Below are positions 1 to 5,889 of a stretch of 6,463 nt of DNA, one piece after another (position 1 is the stretch's first letter; each line of letters begins with the position of its first letter). A model generated the notes under the pieces. It was not told the origin of the DNA. It saw only the letters and a program-made list of their open reading frames with translations, and ran no database searches. Location: NCBI GenBank assembly GCA_027051995.1, contig JALUFY010000019.1:1-6463 (forward strand), given 5' to 3'. The stretch comes from Hyphomicrobiales bacterium (lineage in GTDB: Bacteria > Pseudomonadota > Alphaproteobacteria > Rhizobiales > Aestuariivirgaceae). The position numbers and the translations under genes were made by a program.

Positions 1-698
1 TATCCGCTGTGGGCCACGAGACGGACTGGACGCTCATCGACTACGCCGCCGATACGCGCGCGCCAACGCCGACGGCGGCGGCGGAAATGGCCGTGCCGGT
101 GCGCGCAGAGCTGCTGGCCTGGGTGGGCGATCTGGGCGGCCGCCTGCTGCGCGCCATGAGCAACGGCATGGAGCAAAGACGCCACCGGGTGATCGCCGCC
201 GCGCGCGCCCTGCCGAGGCCCGACGACATTCTCGCCCTGGCCCGCCAGCGGCTGGACGCCGCCGCCGCGCGGCTGGATGGCGCATTGCGCGGTTTCACGG
301 AGCGCAAGCGGGTGGGCCTGGCGCGCGCCTCGGCGAGGCTTTCGCCCCTGCTGCTGCGCCGCCGCATCAGCGAGAGCCACCGCCGCCTGGATGATCTGCA
401 AGGGCGCATGACGCGGGCCATGGCGGGTGCGCGCGAAAGGCGGGCGCAGAGGCTCATGGCCGCCTCCCGCATGCTGGAGTCGCTGTCCTACACCTCGGTG
501 CTGGCGCGCGGCTACGCCGTGGCGCGCGACGCGGCCTCCGGCCAGCCCCTGACCCGCGCTGCGCAAATCGCCCCCGGCCAGCGGCTGGAGCTGGAATTCG
601 CCGATGGCCGCGCAAACGCCATCGCCGGGGGCAAGGCGGCGCGCAAGCGCGGCGGCAAGGCGCGCAAACCTTCCGGTTCTCAGGGATCGCTGTTCTGA
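1..698 (+). CDS. xseA: Exodeoxyribonuclease VII large subunit, C-terminal part (5' end outside window)
   Basis: Exonuclease VII degrades single-stranded DNA to oligonucleotides in the cytoplasm; the large subunit XseA carries the catalytic centre and works with several copies of the small subunit XseB. About 231 codons are visible and the frame is open to the left edge. The GTG at base 9 is not the start: in-frame Ser-Ala codons precede it and complete the conserved family motif SAVGHETD, which continues as [21 protein letters not shown] long Arg/Ala/Leu-rich helical stretch follows (about bases 100-480), as expected for the coiled-coil arm that binds XseB. Next comes the conserved segment [15 protein letters not shown], then a short domain and a basic Lys/Arg/Gly tail ending QGSLF. 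The stop is TGA at 696-698. Family assignment is near certain; only the N-terminal OB-fold and the first part of the catalytic domain are missing, because of the window boundary. Confidence 0.95.
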   Translation, partial: SAVGHETDWTLIDYAADTRAPTPTAAAEMAVPVRAELLAWVGDLGGRLLRAMSNGMEQRRHRVIAAARALPRPDDILALARQRLDAAAARLDGALRGFTERKRVGLARASARLSPLLLRRRISESHRRLDDLQGRMTRAMAGARERRAQRLMAASRMLESLSYTSVLARGYAVARDAASGQPLTRAAQIAPGQRLELEFADGRANAIAGGKAARKRGGKARKPSGSQGSLF

Positions 699-748
699 AA
701 CGAGAAACGCCCTTGGCCTTTGGCCGCTGAAAAGCTATCAAGGCCATC

Positions 749-973
749 ATGGACAGCAAGAACACATTTCCCCCCATCGGCGGGGCAGAAGCCAAGGTGC
801 TTTTCATGGACGCCGATTTCCGGGTGCTGAAGAACGGCGCTTTCGTGCGCTGCGCCGTGACCGGCCGGCCCATCGCCCTGGATGATCTGAAATACTGGTC
901 GGTGGAGCGTCAGGAGGCCTACGCCTCGCCGGAAGCCGCCCTGAGGCGCCACAGGGAGCTGCTCGGAGACTGA
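749..973 (+). CDS. Small DUF2093 family protein
   Basis: A 74-aa protein I recognise as the DUF2093 family, a short alphaproteobacterial family usually found beside xseA. Its biochemical role is unknown to me. Family-like segments are FVRCAVTGRPI (residues 32-42, with the only cysteine, Cys35) and LKYWSVERQEAYASPEAAL (47-64). There is no signal peptide or membrane segment, so it is probably cytoplasmic. A weak AAGG ribosome-binding site (740-743) sits 5 bases before the ATG at 749. The gene starts 50 bases after xseA and ends 11-29 bases before the L,D-transpeptidase gene, so the three are plausibly co-transcribed. The lone cysteine in a CxxTG-type turn loosely recalls half of a zinc knuckle, but with no second Cys/His pair I do not call a metal site. 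Confidence 0.85.
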   Translation: MDSKNTFPPIGGAEAKVLFMDADFRVLKNGAFVRCAVTGRPIALDDLKYWSVERQEAYASPEAALRRHRELLGD

Positions 974-1002
974 GCCGCAGGACAATGCGCGGGGGCCGGA
1001 GC

Positions 1003-1800
1003 ATGGGAAAGGGATTGCGCAGGAGCATTGCCACCGCGTTGATGCTCGCGGCGCTGGCCGCCCTGGCGGCGGTGCATCCGGCCTCTCCCTTGCGGCAATA
1101 TCTGCCGAGCCTGCCATTCGAGACGCACAGGGCGCGAAAGGCGGTCAGGAATGCCAAACCGCGTCTGGCCGGAGAGCTGGAGAAAAAGGGTCTGCATCTG
1201 GGCGCGCCGCTGTTCATCCGCATCTACAAGACAAGCGCGCCCGGAGCCGCCGATCAAGGGCGGCTGGAGGCATGGCTGCGCGCAAGAAACGGCAAATACG
1301 TGCTGCTGCGCGCCTATCCCGTCTGCGCCCGCTCCGGCCATTTGGGGCCGAAGCTGAAGGAGGGCGACGGGCAGTCCCCCGAAGGGTTCTATGCGGTAGG
1401 GCCGGGGCGGATGAACCCCAGGAGCCGCTACCATCTCTCCTTCAATCTGGGATTTCCCAACGCCCATGACCGGGCCAACGGCTGGACGGGCAGTTTCCTC
1501 ATGGTGCATGGCAAGTGCGTCTCCATTGGCTGCTACGCCATGACCGATCCGGTCATCGAGGACATCTGGACGCTCATGCGGGCCGCCTTCCGCGAGGGCC
1601 AGAAACGCGTGCCGGTGCATATCTTTCCCTTCCCGATGAGCGATGAAAATCTCGAACGCTGGATGAAGGAACATCCCGGCTGGCGCTGGGCCGGTTTCTG
1701 GCGCGAGCTGCAAGAGGGCTGGCGCATGTTCGAGCAGACCCGCACACCGCCGGCCGTCTCCACCCGCGCTGGCCATTACGTTTTCAGGACGCCGCGCTGA
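1003..1800 (+). CDS. YafK-type L,D-transpeptidase-fold (YkuD) envelope protein
   Basis: A protein of 265 aa with the YkuD catalytic domain. The N-terminus is basic (MGKGLRR), followed by a hydrophobic Ala/Leu segment at about residues 8-24, consistent with a Sec signal or membrane anchor for periplasmic export. The domain shows EGDGQSPEGFYAV (about residues 123-135), a downstream fold motif, and the active site HGKCVSIGCYAMTD. In the latter, His169, Ser174, Gly176 and the nucleophile Cys177 fit the HGxxxSxGC signature. Classic family members join diaminopimelate residues or attach proteins to peptidoglycan; E. coli YafK (DpaA/LdtF) instead releases Braun lipoprotein. The GCYAMTD form points to the YafK subgroup, so the reaction, attachment or release, cannot be fixed from sequence. 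I chose ATG 1003 because GGGGGCCGGAG lies directly upstream; ATG 985 would add six residues (MRGGRS) with a poorer ribosome site. The next gene encodes an outer membrane barrel. Confidence 0.88.
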   Translation: MGKGLRRSIATALMLAALAALAAVHPASPLRQYLPSLPFETHRARKAVRNAKPRLAGELEKKGLHLGAPLFIRIYKTSAPGAADQGRLEAWLRARNGKYVLLRAYPVCARSGHLGPKLKEGDGQSPEGFYAVGPGRMNPRSRYHLSFNLGFPNAHDRANGWTGSFLMVHGKCVSIGCYAMTDPVIEDIWTLMRAAFREGQKRVPVHIFPFPMSDENLERWMKEHPGWRWAGFWRELQEGWRMFEQTRTPPAVSTRAGHYVFRTPR

Positions 1801-2015
1801 TGCCCGCCGGTTGATGGCGCAAATGCGGCGGCCTTCCGGCCTCTTTCCGGCGCCAGGGCGCTTTCATGTTTTCGCCATGATCCGGCCACGGCGCGCCAAG
1901 AATTTTCCGCCGGAGCGCACGTCTTTCGCCCGGCGGACGCCACGGATCTTTCCGACATTGCCTCTCGCGGGGCCTGGGGGAACGAGAGTTTCCACCAAGG
2001 CGAGAGGGATAATCC
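1801..2015. other. Gap between transpeptidase and barrel genes; leader region, no gene seen
   Basis: There is no convincing coding signal here. The one sizeable + frame through it (from 1811) runs on into the barrel gene out of frame and resembles nothing. Weak hairpins are visible: ggcc/ggcc at 1830-1841 followed by TCTTT, and gcgc/gcgc at 1850-1861 followed by TTTCATGTTTT. Either could help end upstream transcription, but the stems are only 4 bp. A longer inverted repeat (8 bp, tccgccgg / ccggcgga) spans 1906-1913 and 1930-1937. I could not find a credible -35/-10 pair for the barrel gene. Confidence 0.5.
1961..2007 (+). promoter_or_regulatory. Possible ribosome-site-masking stem before the barrel gene
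   Basis: CCTCTCGC at 1961-1968 is perfectly complementary to GCGAGAGG at 2000-2007, which overlaps the purine-rich ribosome-binding site of the barrel gene (start 2016). Another CGAGAG copy at 1983-1988 could pair with the same left arm (6 bp), giving two mutually exclusive structures, one of which frees the ribosome site. The complementarity is seen directly; a regulatory role is inference. Confidence 0.35.
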
Positions 2016-2789
2016 ATGTCAATGAACACCATTCTGGCCTGTCTGGCCGCGCTGGCGCATTTCAATGCCTGCGATGATGCAGCGGCGCGCAACGCCCCGC
2101 CGCTGGCCAAGGCCGACCGGCTCGATCTGCACGGAGCGGCCATCACCGGCGCGCGGCGGGACGAGGCCCTGGCCATCCGCGCCATTCCGGCCGGATACGC
2201 GGCGGCGCGCTGGAGCGGCTTTTATCTGGGCGGTTCGCTGGGCTATGGCTTCGCCGAAAGCCGCCAGGAACTGAACCGGGGCAACAATCACGGCTATGAC
2301 ACCGTCAGCCCGGACGGTTTCGCCGGTTCCGTCACGGCGGGATACAATTTCATGATCACGCCGTCCTTGCTCGTGGGCGGAGAGGCGGATATCGGCGTCA
2401 TGAACCTGACGGATAATGACAAGCCGGTTTATGACGGCCACTCATGGAAACCGCAATTCGGCCCCCTGTGGGGCACGGCGCGGGCCCGCCTGGGCTATCT
2501 CATGGGCGATACGATGCTGTTCTATGGCACGGCGGGACTCGCCTTCGTGCAGACCGGCAACTGGACGGTGGGCAACAACTGGAACGAATCCTCATGGGAC
2601 GCCAGGATGCGCACCGGATGGGTCATCGGCGCGGGGCTGGAATACGCCCTGAGCGAGAAGTGGTCGGCCAAGGCGGAATATCTCTACATGGATTTCGGCA
2701 AACACCACGGCCGCACCGAGGACAACGACCCCTACTGGTATGACGACAGCATGAGCATCGTGCGCATCGGTTTCAACTACCGTTTCTGA
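2016..2789 (+). CDS. Outer membrane beta-barrel protein, Omp25/Omp31-like
   Basis: A 257-aa protein ending in the outer-membrane signature IVRIGFNYRF with a C-terminal Phe, as recognised by the BAM machinery. The barrel begins at about Trp66 with WSGFYLGGSLGYGF, a hallmark of alphaproteobacterial Omp25/Omp31-type porin-family proteins. Later strands include FAGSVTAGYNF, LLVGGEADIGVM, GTARARLGYLMGDTMLFYGTAGLAF, WVIGAGLEYALSEKW and AKAEYLYMDFG, a typical eight-stranded pattern. These proteins are structural surface proteins rather than large-pore channels. The start is fixed at ATG 2016 (or Met3 at 2022) because an in-frame TAA lies at 2010-2012; GAGAGGG at 2002-2008 is the ribosome site. The N-terminus is odd: MSMNTILACLAALAHFNAC has no Lys/Arg before a short hydrophobic run, and about 40 Ala/Arg-rich residues separate it from the barrel. 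The upstream L,D-transpeptidase gene suggests a shared envelope role. Confidence 0.88.
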   Translation: MSMNTILACLAALAHFNACDDAAARNAPPLAKADRLDLHGAAITGARRDEALAIRAIPAGYAAARWSGFYLGGSLGYGFAESRQELNRGNNHGYDTVSPDGFAGSVTAGYNFMITPSLLVGGEADIGVMNLTDNDKPVYDGHSWKPQFGPLWGTARARLGYLMGDTMLFYGTAGLAFVQTGNWTVGNNWNESSWDARMRTGWVIGAGLEYALSEKWSAKAEYLYMDFGKHHGRTEDNDPYWYDDSMSIVRIGFNYRF

Positions 2790-2817
2790 ACAGAGGACTG
2801 AAGAGCGAGAGGGAGCG

Positions 2818-2851
2818 CCGGGCTCCGCCACGGGATTCGGGCGGGGCCCGG
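2818..2851. terminator. GC-rich hairpin between convergent genes (possible two-way terminator)
   Basis: CCGGGCTCCGCC (2818-2829) and GGCGGGGCCCGG (2840-2851) form a 12-bp stem with one G-T wobble and a 10-base loop. It sits between the stop codons of the barrel gene (+) and tadA (-), the expected place for a shared terminator. No T-tract follows on either strand, so intrinsic termination is uncertain; it may instead protect the 3' ends. Confidence 0.5.
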
Positions 2852-2854
2852 ATG

Positions 2855-3307
2855 CTATCTGCGCGCGGCGAAGAAGCTCTTGAGCAGCGCGCCGGCCTCC
2901 TCGCCGCCCAGCCCGTCATAGATCTCCGGCGCGTGGTGGCATGTGGGCTGCGCGAAGAAGCGCGGGCCATGCGCCACCGCGCCCATCTTCGGGTCGCCGG
3001 CGGCGTAATAGAGCCTGCGGAAACGCGCGAAGGAGATGGCCGCCGCGCACATGGCGCAGGGCTCCAGGGTGACGAAGAGATCGCAATCCGTCAGGCGCTC
3101 CGATCCCAGCTTTTCGCAGGCCGCGCGGATGGCCAGAAGCTCGGCGTGGGCGGTGGGGTCATGCAGCTCAAGAGTGCGGTTGCCGGCGCGGGCCACGACG
3201 CGGCCCCGCAAATCGGCGATGACCGCGCCGACGGGCACCTCGCCGCGCCGGGCGGCGGCCCTGGCCTCTTCAAGCGCCGTTTTCATGTGGGCGGGAAGAA
3301 GTTTCAT
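2855..3307 (-). CDS. tadA: tRNA-specific adenosine deaminase
   Basis: TadA converts adenosine 34 to inosine in the anticodon of tRNA-Arg(ACG), allowing one tRNA to read several arginine codons; it is usually essential. The 150-aa protein has the zinc deaminase signature intact: HDPTAHAE gives zinc ligand His54 and catalytic Glu56, and LEPCAMC gives Cys84 and Cys87. Each is offset by three residues from the E. coli enzyme (His57, Glu59, Cys87, Cys90). GEVPVGAVI (23-30 region) and GNRT are also conserved, and the C-terminus ends in the usual helix (ALLKSFFAARR). I chose the start at 3307 because AGGAG (- strand, 3314-3318) sits 6 bases upstream; ATGs at 3328 and 3313 lack a suitably spaced site. 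The gene is divergent from a pseudouridine synthase gene. A cytosine or guanine deaminase is an alternative, but the HAE/PCAMC context and RNA-modification neighbours favour TadA. Confidence 0.92.
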   Translation of the reverse strand: MKLLPAHMKTALEEARAAARRGEVPVGAVIADLRGRVVARAGNRTLELHDPTAHAELLAIRAACEKLGSERLTDCDLFVTLEPCAMCAAAISFARFRRLYYAAGDPKMGAVAHGPRFFAQPTCHHAPEIYDGLGGEEAGALLKSFFAARR

Positions 3308-3354
3308 GCCCATCTCCTGTTGTTTCATCGCGCCTTATGGCCTACCTCTCGGGC
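3308..3354. promoter_or_regulatory. Short divergent intergenic region (tadA / pseudouridine synthase)
   Basis: Only about 47 bases separate the chosen starts of tadA (-) and the pseudouridine synthase gene (+). Promoters for both must lie here or inside the opposite gene's 5' end. The tadA ribosome site is at 3314-3318. I cannot identify a good -35/-10 pair on either strand. Confidence 0.4.
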
Positions 3355-4185
3355 ATGACGGATACAACGAAAAAAGGCGAACGCATCGCAAGGCGCATGG
3401 CGCGCGCCGGGCTGTGCTCGCGGCGCGAGGCCGAGCGGATGATCGCCGAAGGGCGCGTGACGCTCAACGGCGAGCCGCTTTCATCCCCGGCCGTCAACGT
3501 CACGGCGGACGACATCATCCTGGTGGACGGCCAGCCGCTGCCCGCGCCGGCGCCGGTGCGCCTGTGGCGCTATCACAAGCCGCGCGGACTGGTGGTCACC
3601 GAGCGCGACGAAAAGGGCCGCCCCACCATCTTCGACAGGCTGCCGGGGGAGCTTGGCCGGGTGATCTCCGTCGGGCGGCTGGACATCAACTCCGAGGGCC
3701 TTCTGCTGCTCACCAACGACGGGGCGCTGGCGCGCGCGCTGGAGCTGCCGGAAAAGGGCTGGACGCGGCGCTACCGGGTGCGCGCCTTCGGCCATGTCAA
3801 ACCGCAGGCGCTGGAGGCGCTGAAGGACGGCGTGACCATAGACGGCGTGCGCTATGGCGGCGTTCAGGCGCGCATCGACCGGGAACAGGGCGATAACACC
3901 TGGCTGACTTTCGCCATCAGGGAAGGCAAGAACCGCGAAATCCGCCGCATTTGCGAACATCTGGGGCTGAAGGTCAACCGCCTGATGCGCATCGCCCATG
4001 GCCCCTTCCAGCTTGGTGATCTGCCGCGTGGCGGCGTGGAGGAAGTCCCCCGCAAGCAGATGCGCGAACAGCTCGGCAAGCTGCTGGAGCGGCTGGAGGA
4101 ACCGGCGCGAGAGGGCGGCGCGTCCAGGAGAGGCGCGAACAGGGGCGGAAAGGGCGGCGGGAGCCATGCGCGTCACCGGCGGTGA
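3355..4185 (+). CDS. RluB/RsuA-family rRNA pseudouridine synthase
   Basis: Isomerises a uridine in ribosomal RNA to pseudouridine; the closest family role is RluB (23S rRNA helix 90 region), but RluE, RluF and RsuA share the fold and the target cannot be set from sequence. The 276-aa protein starts with an S4 RNA-binding domain (about residues 8-55: RIARRMARAGLCSRREAERM, then GRVTLNG). The catalytic domain follows, with HKPRGLVVTERD and GRLDINSEGLLLLTNDG. Asp110 in GRLD is the catalytic residue. ITERE-like REGKNREIRRICEHLGLKVNRLMR is the typical C-terminal family segment. The last 25 or so residues are a basic Gly/Arg/Lys tail ending HARHRR, common in RluB-like proteins. I chose ATG 3355 (MTDTTKKGERIARR) on family pattern; ATG 3337 would add MAYLSG, and neither has a strong ribosome site. 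The 3' end overlaps rsmD by 20 bases, indicating one operon. Confidence 0.9.
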   Translation: MTDTTKKGERIARRMARAGLCSRREAERMIAEGRVTLNGEPLSSPAVNVTADDIILVDGQPLPAPAPVRLWRYHKPRGLVVTERDEKGRPTIFDRLPGELGRVISVGRLDINSEGLLLLTNDGALARALELPEKGWTRRYRVRAFGHVKPQALEALKDGVTIDGVRYGGVQARIDREQGDNTWLTFAIREGKNREIRRICEHLGLKVNRLMRIAHGPFQLGDLPRGGVEEVPRKQMREQLGKLLERLEEPAREGGASRRGANRGGKGGGSHARHRR

Positions 4186-4729
4186 GTTCAGGGGCCGCGC
4201 CATAAAGGCTCCGAAGGGCCGCGCCACCCGGCCGACCACGGACAGGGTGCGCGAGGCCGTCTTCAACATCTTGCGACATGCCGATTTCGCCCCGCCAATC
4301 GCCGGGGCGCGGGTGCTGGACGGCTTCGCCGGCTCCGGGGCGCTGGGGCTGGAGGCGGCCTCGCGCGGGGCGCGCTTCGTGCTCTTCGTCGAGGAGGCCG
4401 CCGCGGCGCGCGCCATGATCCGCGAAAACATCGAGGCCCTGGGGCTGGCCGGGCGGGCGAAAATCTGGCGGCGCGACATCACCCGCATGGGCCGCGCCGC
4501 CCCCATGAAACCCTTCGATCTCGTTTTTCTCGATCCCCCCTATGGCAGGGGCCTGGCCGAAGAGGCCCTGAAGGCGCTGGCGGAAGGCGGCTGGCTGAAA
4601 ACTGGCGCGCTGGCCGTCATCGAGGAAAGCGCCAAAGCCAATTTTTCTCCGCCCCCCGGCTTCGAGGAACAGGACACCCGCGCCTACGGAGACACCAAAG
4701 TGCATTTCGCCCGCTACGGGGACATGTGA
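4166..4729 (+). CDS. rsmD: 16S rRNA (guanine966-N2)-methyltransferase RsmD
   Basis: RsmD uses S-adenosylmethionine to methylate N2 of G966 in 16S rRNA during 30S assembly. The 187-aa product is of normal family length. It opens with MRVTGGEFRGRAIKAPKG and RPTTDRVREAVFNIL, both diagnostic of RsmD. The cofactor-binding motif is LDGFAGSGALGLEAASRG (around Asp52), and the catalytic N6/N2-type motif is LDPPYG (Asp123-Gly127). The ATG at 4166 lies inside the end of the pseudouridine synthase gene in another frame, with a purine-rich stretch (GGGCGGCGGGAG) just upstream; the same frame is open further 5' but the family N-terminus fits Met at 4166. Translational coupling to the upstream gene is likely. 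Together the two genes form an rRNA-modification pair acting on both ribosomal subunits. Two strong hairpins follow the stop. Confidence 0.95.
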   Translation: MRVTGGEFRGRAIKAPKGRATRPTTDRVREAVFNILRHADFAPPIAGARVLDGFAGSGALGLEAASRGARFVLFVEEAAAARAMIRENIEALGLAGRAKIWRRDITRMGRAAPMKPFDLVFLDPPYGRGLAEEALKALAEGGWLKTGALAVIEESAKANFSPPPGFEEQDTRAYGDTKVHFARYGDM

Positions 4730-4762
4730 CAAGGCGATGCGCACATACGCTTGCGGCTTTCG

Positions 4763-4788
4763 CGGGACGGGGATTGATCCTCGTCCCG
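4763..4788 (+). terminator. First hairpin after rsmD
   Basis: An 11-bp stem (4763-4773 with 4778-4788, one G-T wobble) closes a TTGA tetraloop 33 bases after the rsmD stop. No T-run follows directly. It is likely a 3'-end structure or part of a double terminator with the hairpin at 4796-4820. Confidence 0.5.
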
Positions 4789-4795
4789 GACGATT

Positions 4796-4841
4796 CCGGC
4801 GGGGTTTCAACCCCGCCCGGCTTCCGCCGCCTTCCCTTTTT
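4796..4841 (+). terminator. Second hairpin after rsmD with downstream pyrimidine/T tract
   Basis: GGCGGGGT (4798-4805) pairs perfectly with ACCCCGCC (4810-4817) over a TTCA loop; two more pairs (4796-4797 with 4819-4820) add on after a one-base bulge. A pyrimidine-rich stretch follows, with TTTTT at 4837-4841, about 17 bases downstream. That is too far for a textbook intrinsic terminator, but the position after the last gene of the operon supports a termination role. Confidence 0.5.
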
Positions 4842-4845
4842 CTTC

Positions 4846-4946
4846 CCCGTCATGGCCGGTCTGAATGCTTGTCCCGGCTATCCAGGGCGGCAAGCGCGGG
4901 AGATTGCGGCTCTGGATACCCGGCACGGGGGGGCGGCTATGATGGG
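4846..4946. repeat. Imperfect palindromic intergenic repeat, alphaproteobacterial type
   Basis: Outer arms CCCGTCATGGCCG (4846-4858) and CGGCTATGATGGG (4934-4946) match as an inverted repeat at 11 of 13 positions. Inner arms CCGGCTATCCAG (4874-4885) and CTGGATACCCGG (4912-4923) match at 11 of 12. The whole forms a nested palindrome of about 101 bases around a 26-base centre. The look of it (GTCATGGCCGG, TTGTCCCGG, ATCCA and their mirror) resembles the dispersed intergenic palindromes of many alphaproteobacteria, which when translated give spurious peptides such as VMAGL. Here the equivalent frame reads PVMAGLNACPG. The mismatches suggest an old, decaying copy. Family membership is inferred by resemblance; no second copy is in the window. 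Confidence 0.6.
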
Positions 4947-4982
4947 AGAGAGCATGAACAATCAGAACAAACCCGCCAGCCT

Positions 4983-5010
4983 TTGATTTTTCCCATTCGC
5001 GCCGCATAAT
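4983..5010 (+). promoter_or_regulatory. Sigma70-like promoter candidate for the patatin gene
   Basis: TTGATT (4983-4988) and CATAAT (5005-5010) are separated by 16 bases, in an AT-richer patch that stands out from the surrounding GC-rich DNA. Transcription would begin near 5017, giving a leader of about 30 bases before ATG 5046. The match is good, but it was found by eye. Confidence 0.5.
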
Positions 5011-5045
5011 ACGGCTGGAATCGAAACCGGGAATGGAACAACAGG

Positions 5046-5879
5046 ATGACGGATCCTCGGGTTGGCGTCGCTCTGGGCGGCGGGGCGGCGCGCGGCATTG
5101 CGCATATTCCGGTGCTGGAGGCGCTGGACGATCTGGACATCACCCCCTGCTGCATCGCTGGCACGTCCATCGGCGCGCTCGTGGGGGCCGCCTATGCATC
5201 GGGCATTCCGGCGCGCGAGATACGCGAACACACGCTGCGCGTGCTGGGCCGCCCGCGCGACGCGGCCCGCCACATCCGCGAGAGCGACAGGGGGCTGCTC
5301 TCCCTGCTCAATTTCTCCCTGTCGCGCCCGGTGACGCTGGACGGCATGGCGCTGGTGGAGATGGCATTGCCCGACGGCGTGGCGGCGCGCGTCGAGGAGA
5401 CGAAAATCCCCCTGATGCTGACCACCACGGATTTCTACGCCGCCAGCGAAATGCTCATCCGCACAGGCGACATGCGCGCCGCCGTAGCCGCCTCCATCGC
5501 CATCCCCGGCGTCATCGCGGCCCCCCGCCTGAAGGGCCGGGTGCATATTGACGGGGCGATGACCAATCCCGTGCCCTTCGATCATGTGCGCGCCGCCGGG
5601 GCGGAAATCGTGCTGGCGGTGGAGGTGACCGGAAAGCCGGAGCAGAACGGCGAAAAGAGGAAACCGGCCCTGGCGGAGCTGGCCATCGGCTCCACCCAGA
5701 TCATGCAATTGCAGATCGCCGCCCTGAAGCGCCGCCTCGATCCGCCGGATATCTGGCTGCGCCCGCCCCTGCATGGCTTCAAGGCCTATGACTTCTTCAA
5801 GGCCCGCGAGATATTGCAGGCCGCCGCGCCGCTGCGCGAAGAGGCCAAAAGGGCGCTGGAAAAGGCGCTGCAAGGCTAG
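5046..5879 (+). CDS. Patatin-like phospholipase family protein
   Basis: A 277-aa serine hydrolase of the bacterial patatin family, which use a Ser-Asp dyad to deacylate phospholipids or other esters. All motifs are present. GVALGGGAARGIAH (residues 7-20) contains the glycine-rich oxyanion loop with Arg16. AGTSIGAL (38-45) is the GxSxG nucleophile elbow with Ser41. HIDGAMTNPVP carries the catalytic Asp169 in the DG[A/G] motif. ASIAIPGVIAAP before it is also typical of the family. There is no signal peptide, so it is probably a cytoplasmic or inner-membrane-associated enzyme of the RssA-like group rather than a secreted toxin. A Lys/Glu-rich C-terminal helix (EEAKRALEKALQG) ends the protein. 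ATG 5046 gives the standard family N-terminus; the ribosome site is weak. Its own promoter candidate lies upstream and the gene converges on the ligase gene. The natural substrate is unknown. Confidence 0.93.
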   Translation: MTDPRVGVALGGGAARGIAHIPVLEALDDLDITPCCIAGTSIGALVGAAYASGIPAREIREHTLRVLGRPRDAARHIRESDRGLLSLLNFSLSRPVTLDGMALVEMALPDGVAARVEETKIPLMLTTTDFYAASEMLIRTGDMRAAVAASIAIPGVIAAPRLKGRVHIDGAMTNPVPFDHVRAAGAEIVLAVEVTGKPEQNGEKRKPALAELAIGSTQIMQLQIAALKRRLDPPDIWLRPPLHGFKAYDFFKAREILQAAAPLREEAKRALEKALQG

Positions 5880-5889
5880 GGAAACGAAA

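Noticed and set aside
9..11. GTG as the start of the left-edge gene
   Set aside because: In-frame codons upstream complete the conserved SAVGHETD motif of XseA, so this is an internal Val.
919..1776. 285-aa antisense reading frame opposite the L,D-transpeptidase gene
   Set aside because: It lies wholly opposite a gene with a clear active site and its protein resembles no family; high GC content keeps such frames open by lowering stop-codon frequency.
2016..2074. Barrel protein as a lipoprotein (Cys19)
   Set aside because: The residues before the cysteine (H-F-N-A) do not fit the lipobox consensus and the rest is a clear beta-barrel.
1811..2077. 88-aa + frame in the gap before the barrel gene
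   Set aside because: It overlaps the barrel start out of frame, has no ribosome site and no recognisable features.
3036..3896. 286-aa + frame spanning antisense tadA and out-of-frame pseudouridine synthase sequence
   Set aside because: It crosses two real genes in wrong frames, with repetitive Arg/Ala/Gly content and no family match.
3481..4506. 341-aa antisense frame across the pseudouridine synthase and rsmD genes
   Set aside because: It runs against two well-supported genes and has low-complexity Arg/Ala/Pro composition with no recognisable domain.
4726..5009. Two small + frames (86 and 90 aa) after rsmD as possible new genes
   Set aside because: They translate through the hairpins and the palindromic repeat; the PVMAGL-type peptide is the known spurious product of such repeats, and ribosome sites are absent.
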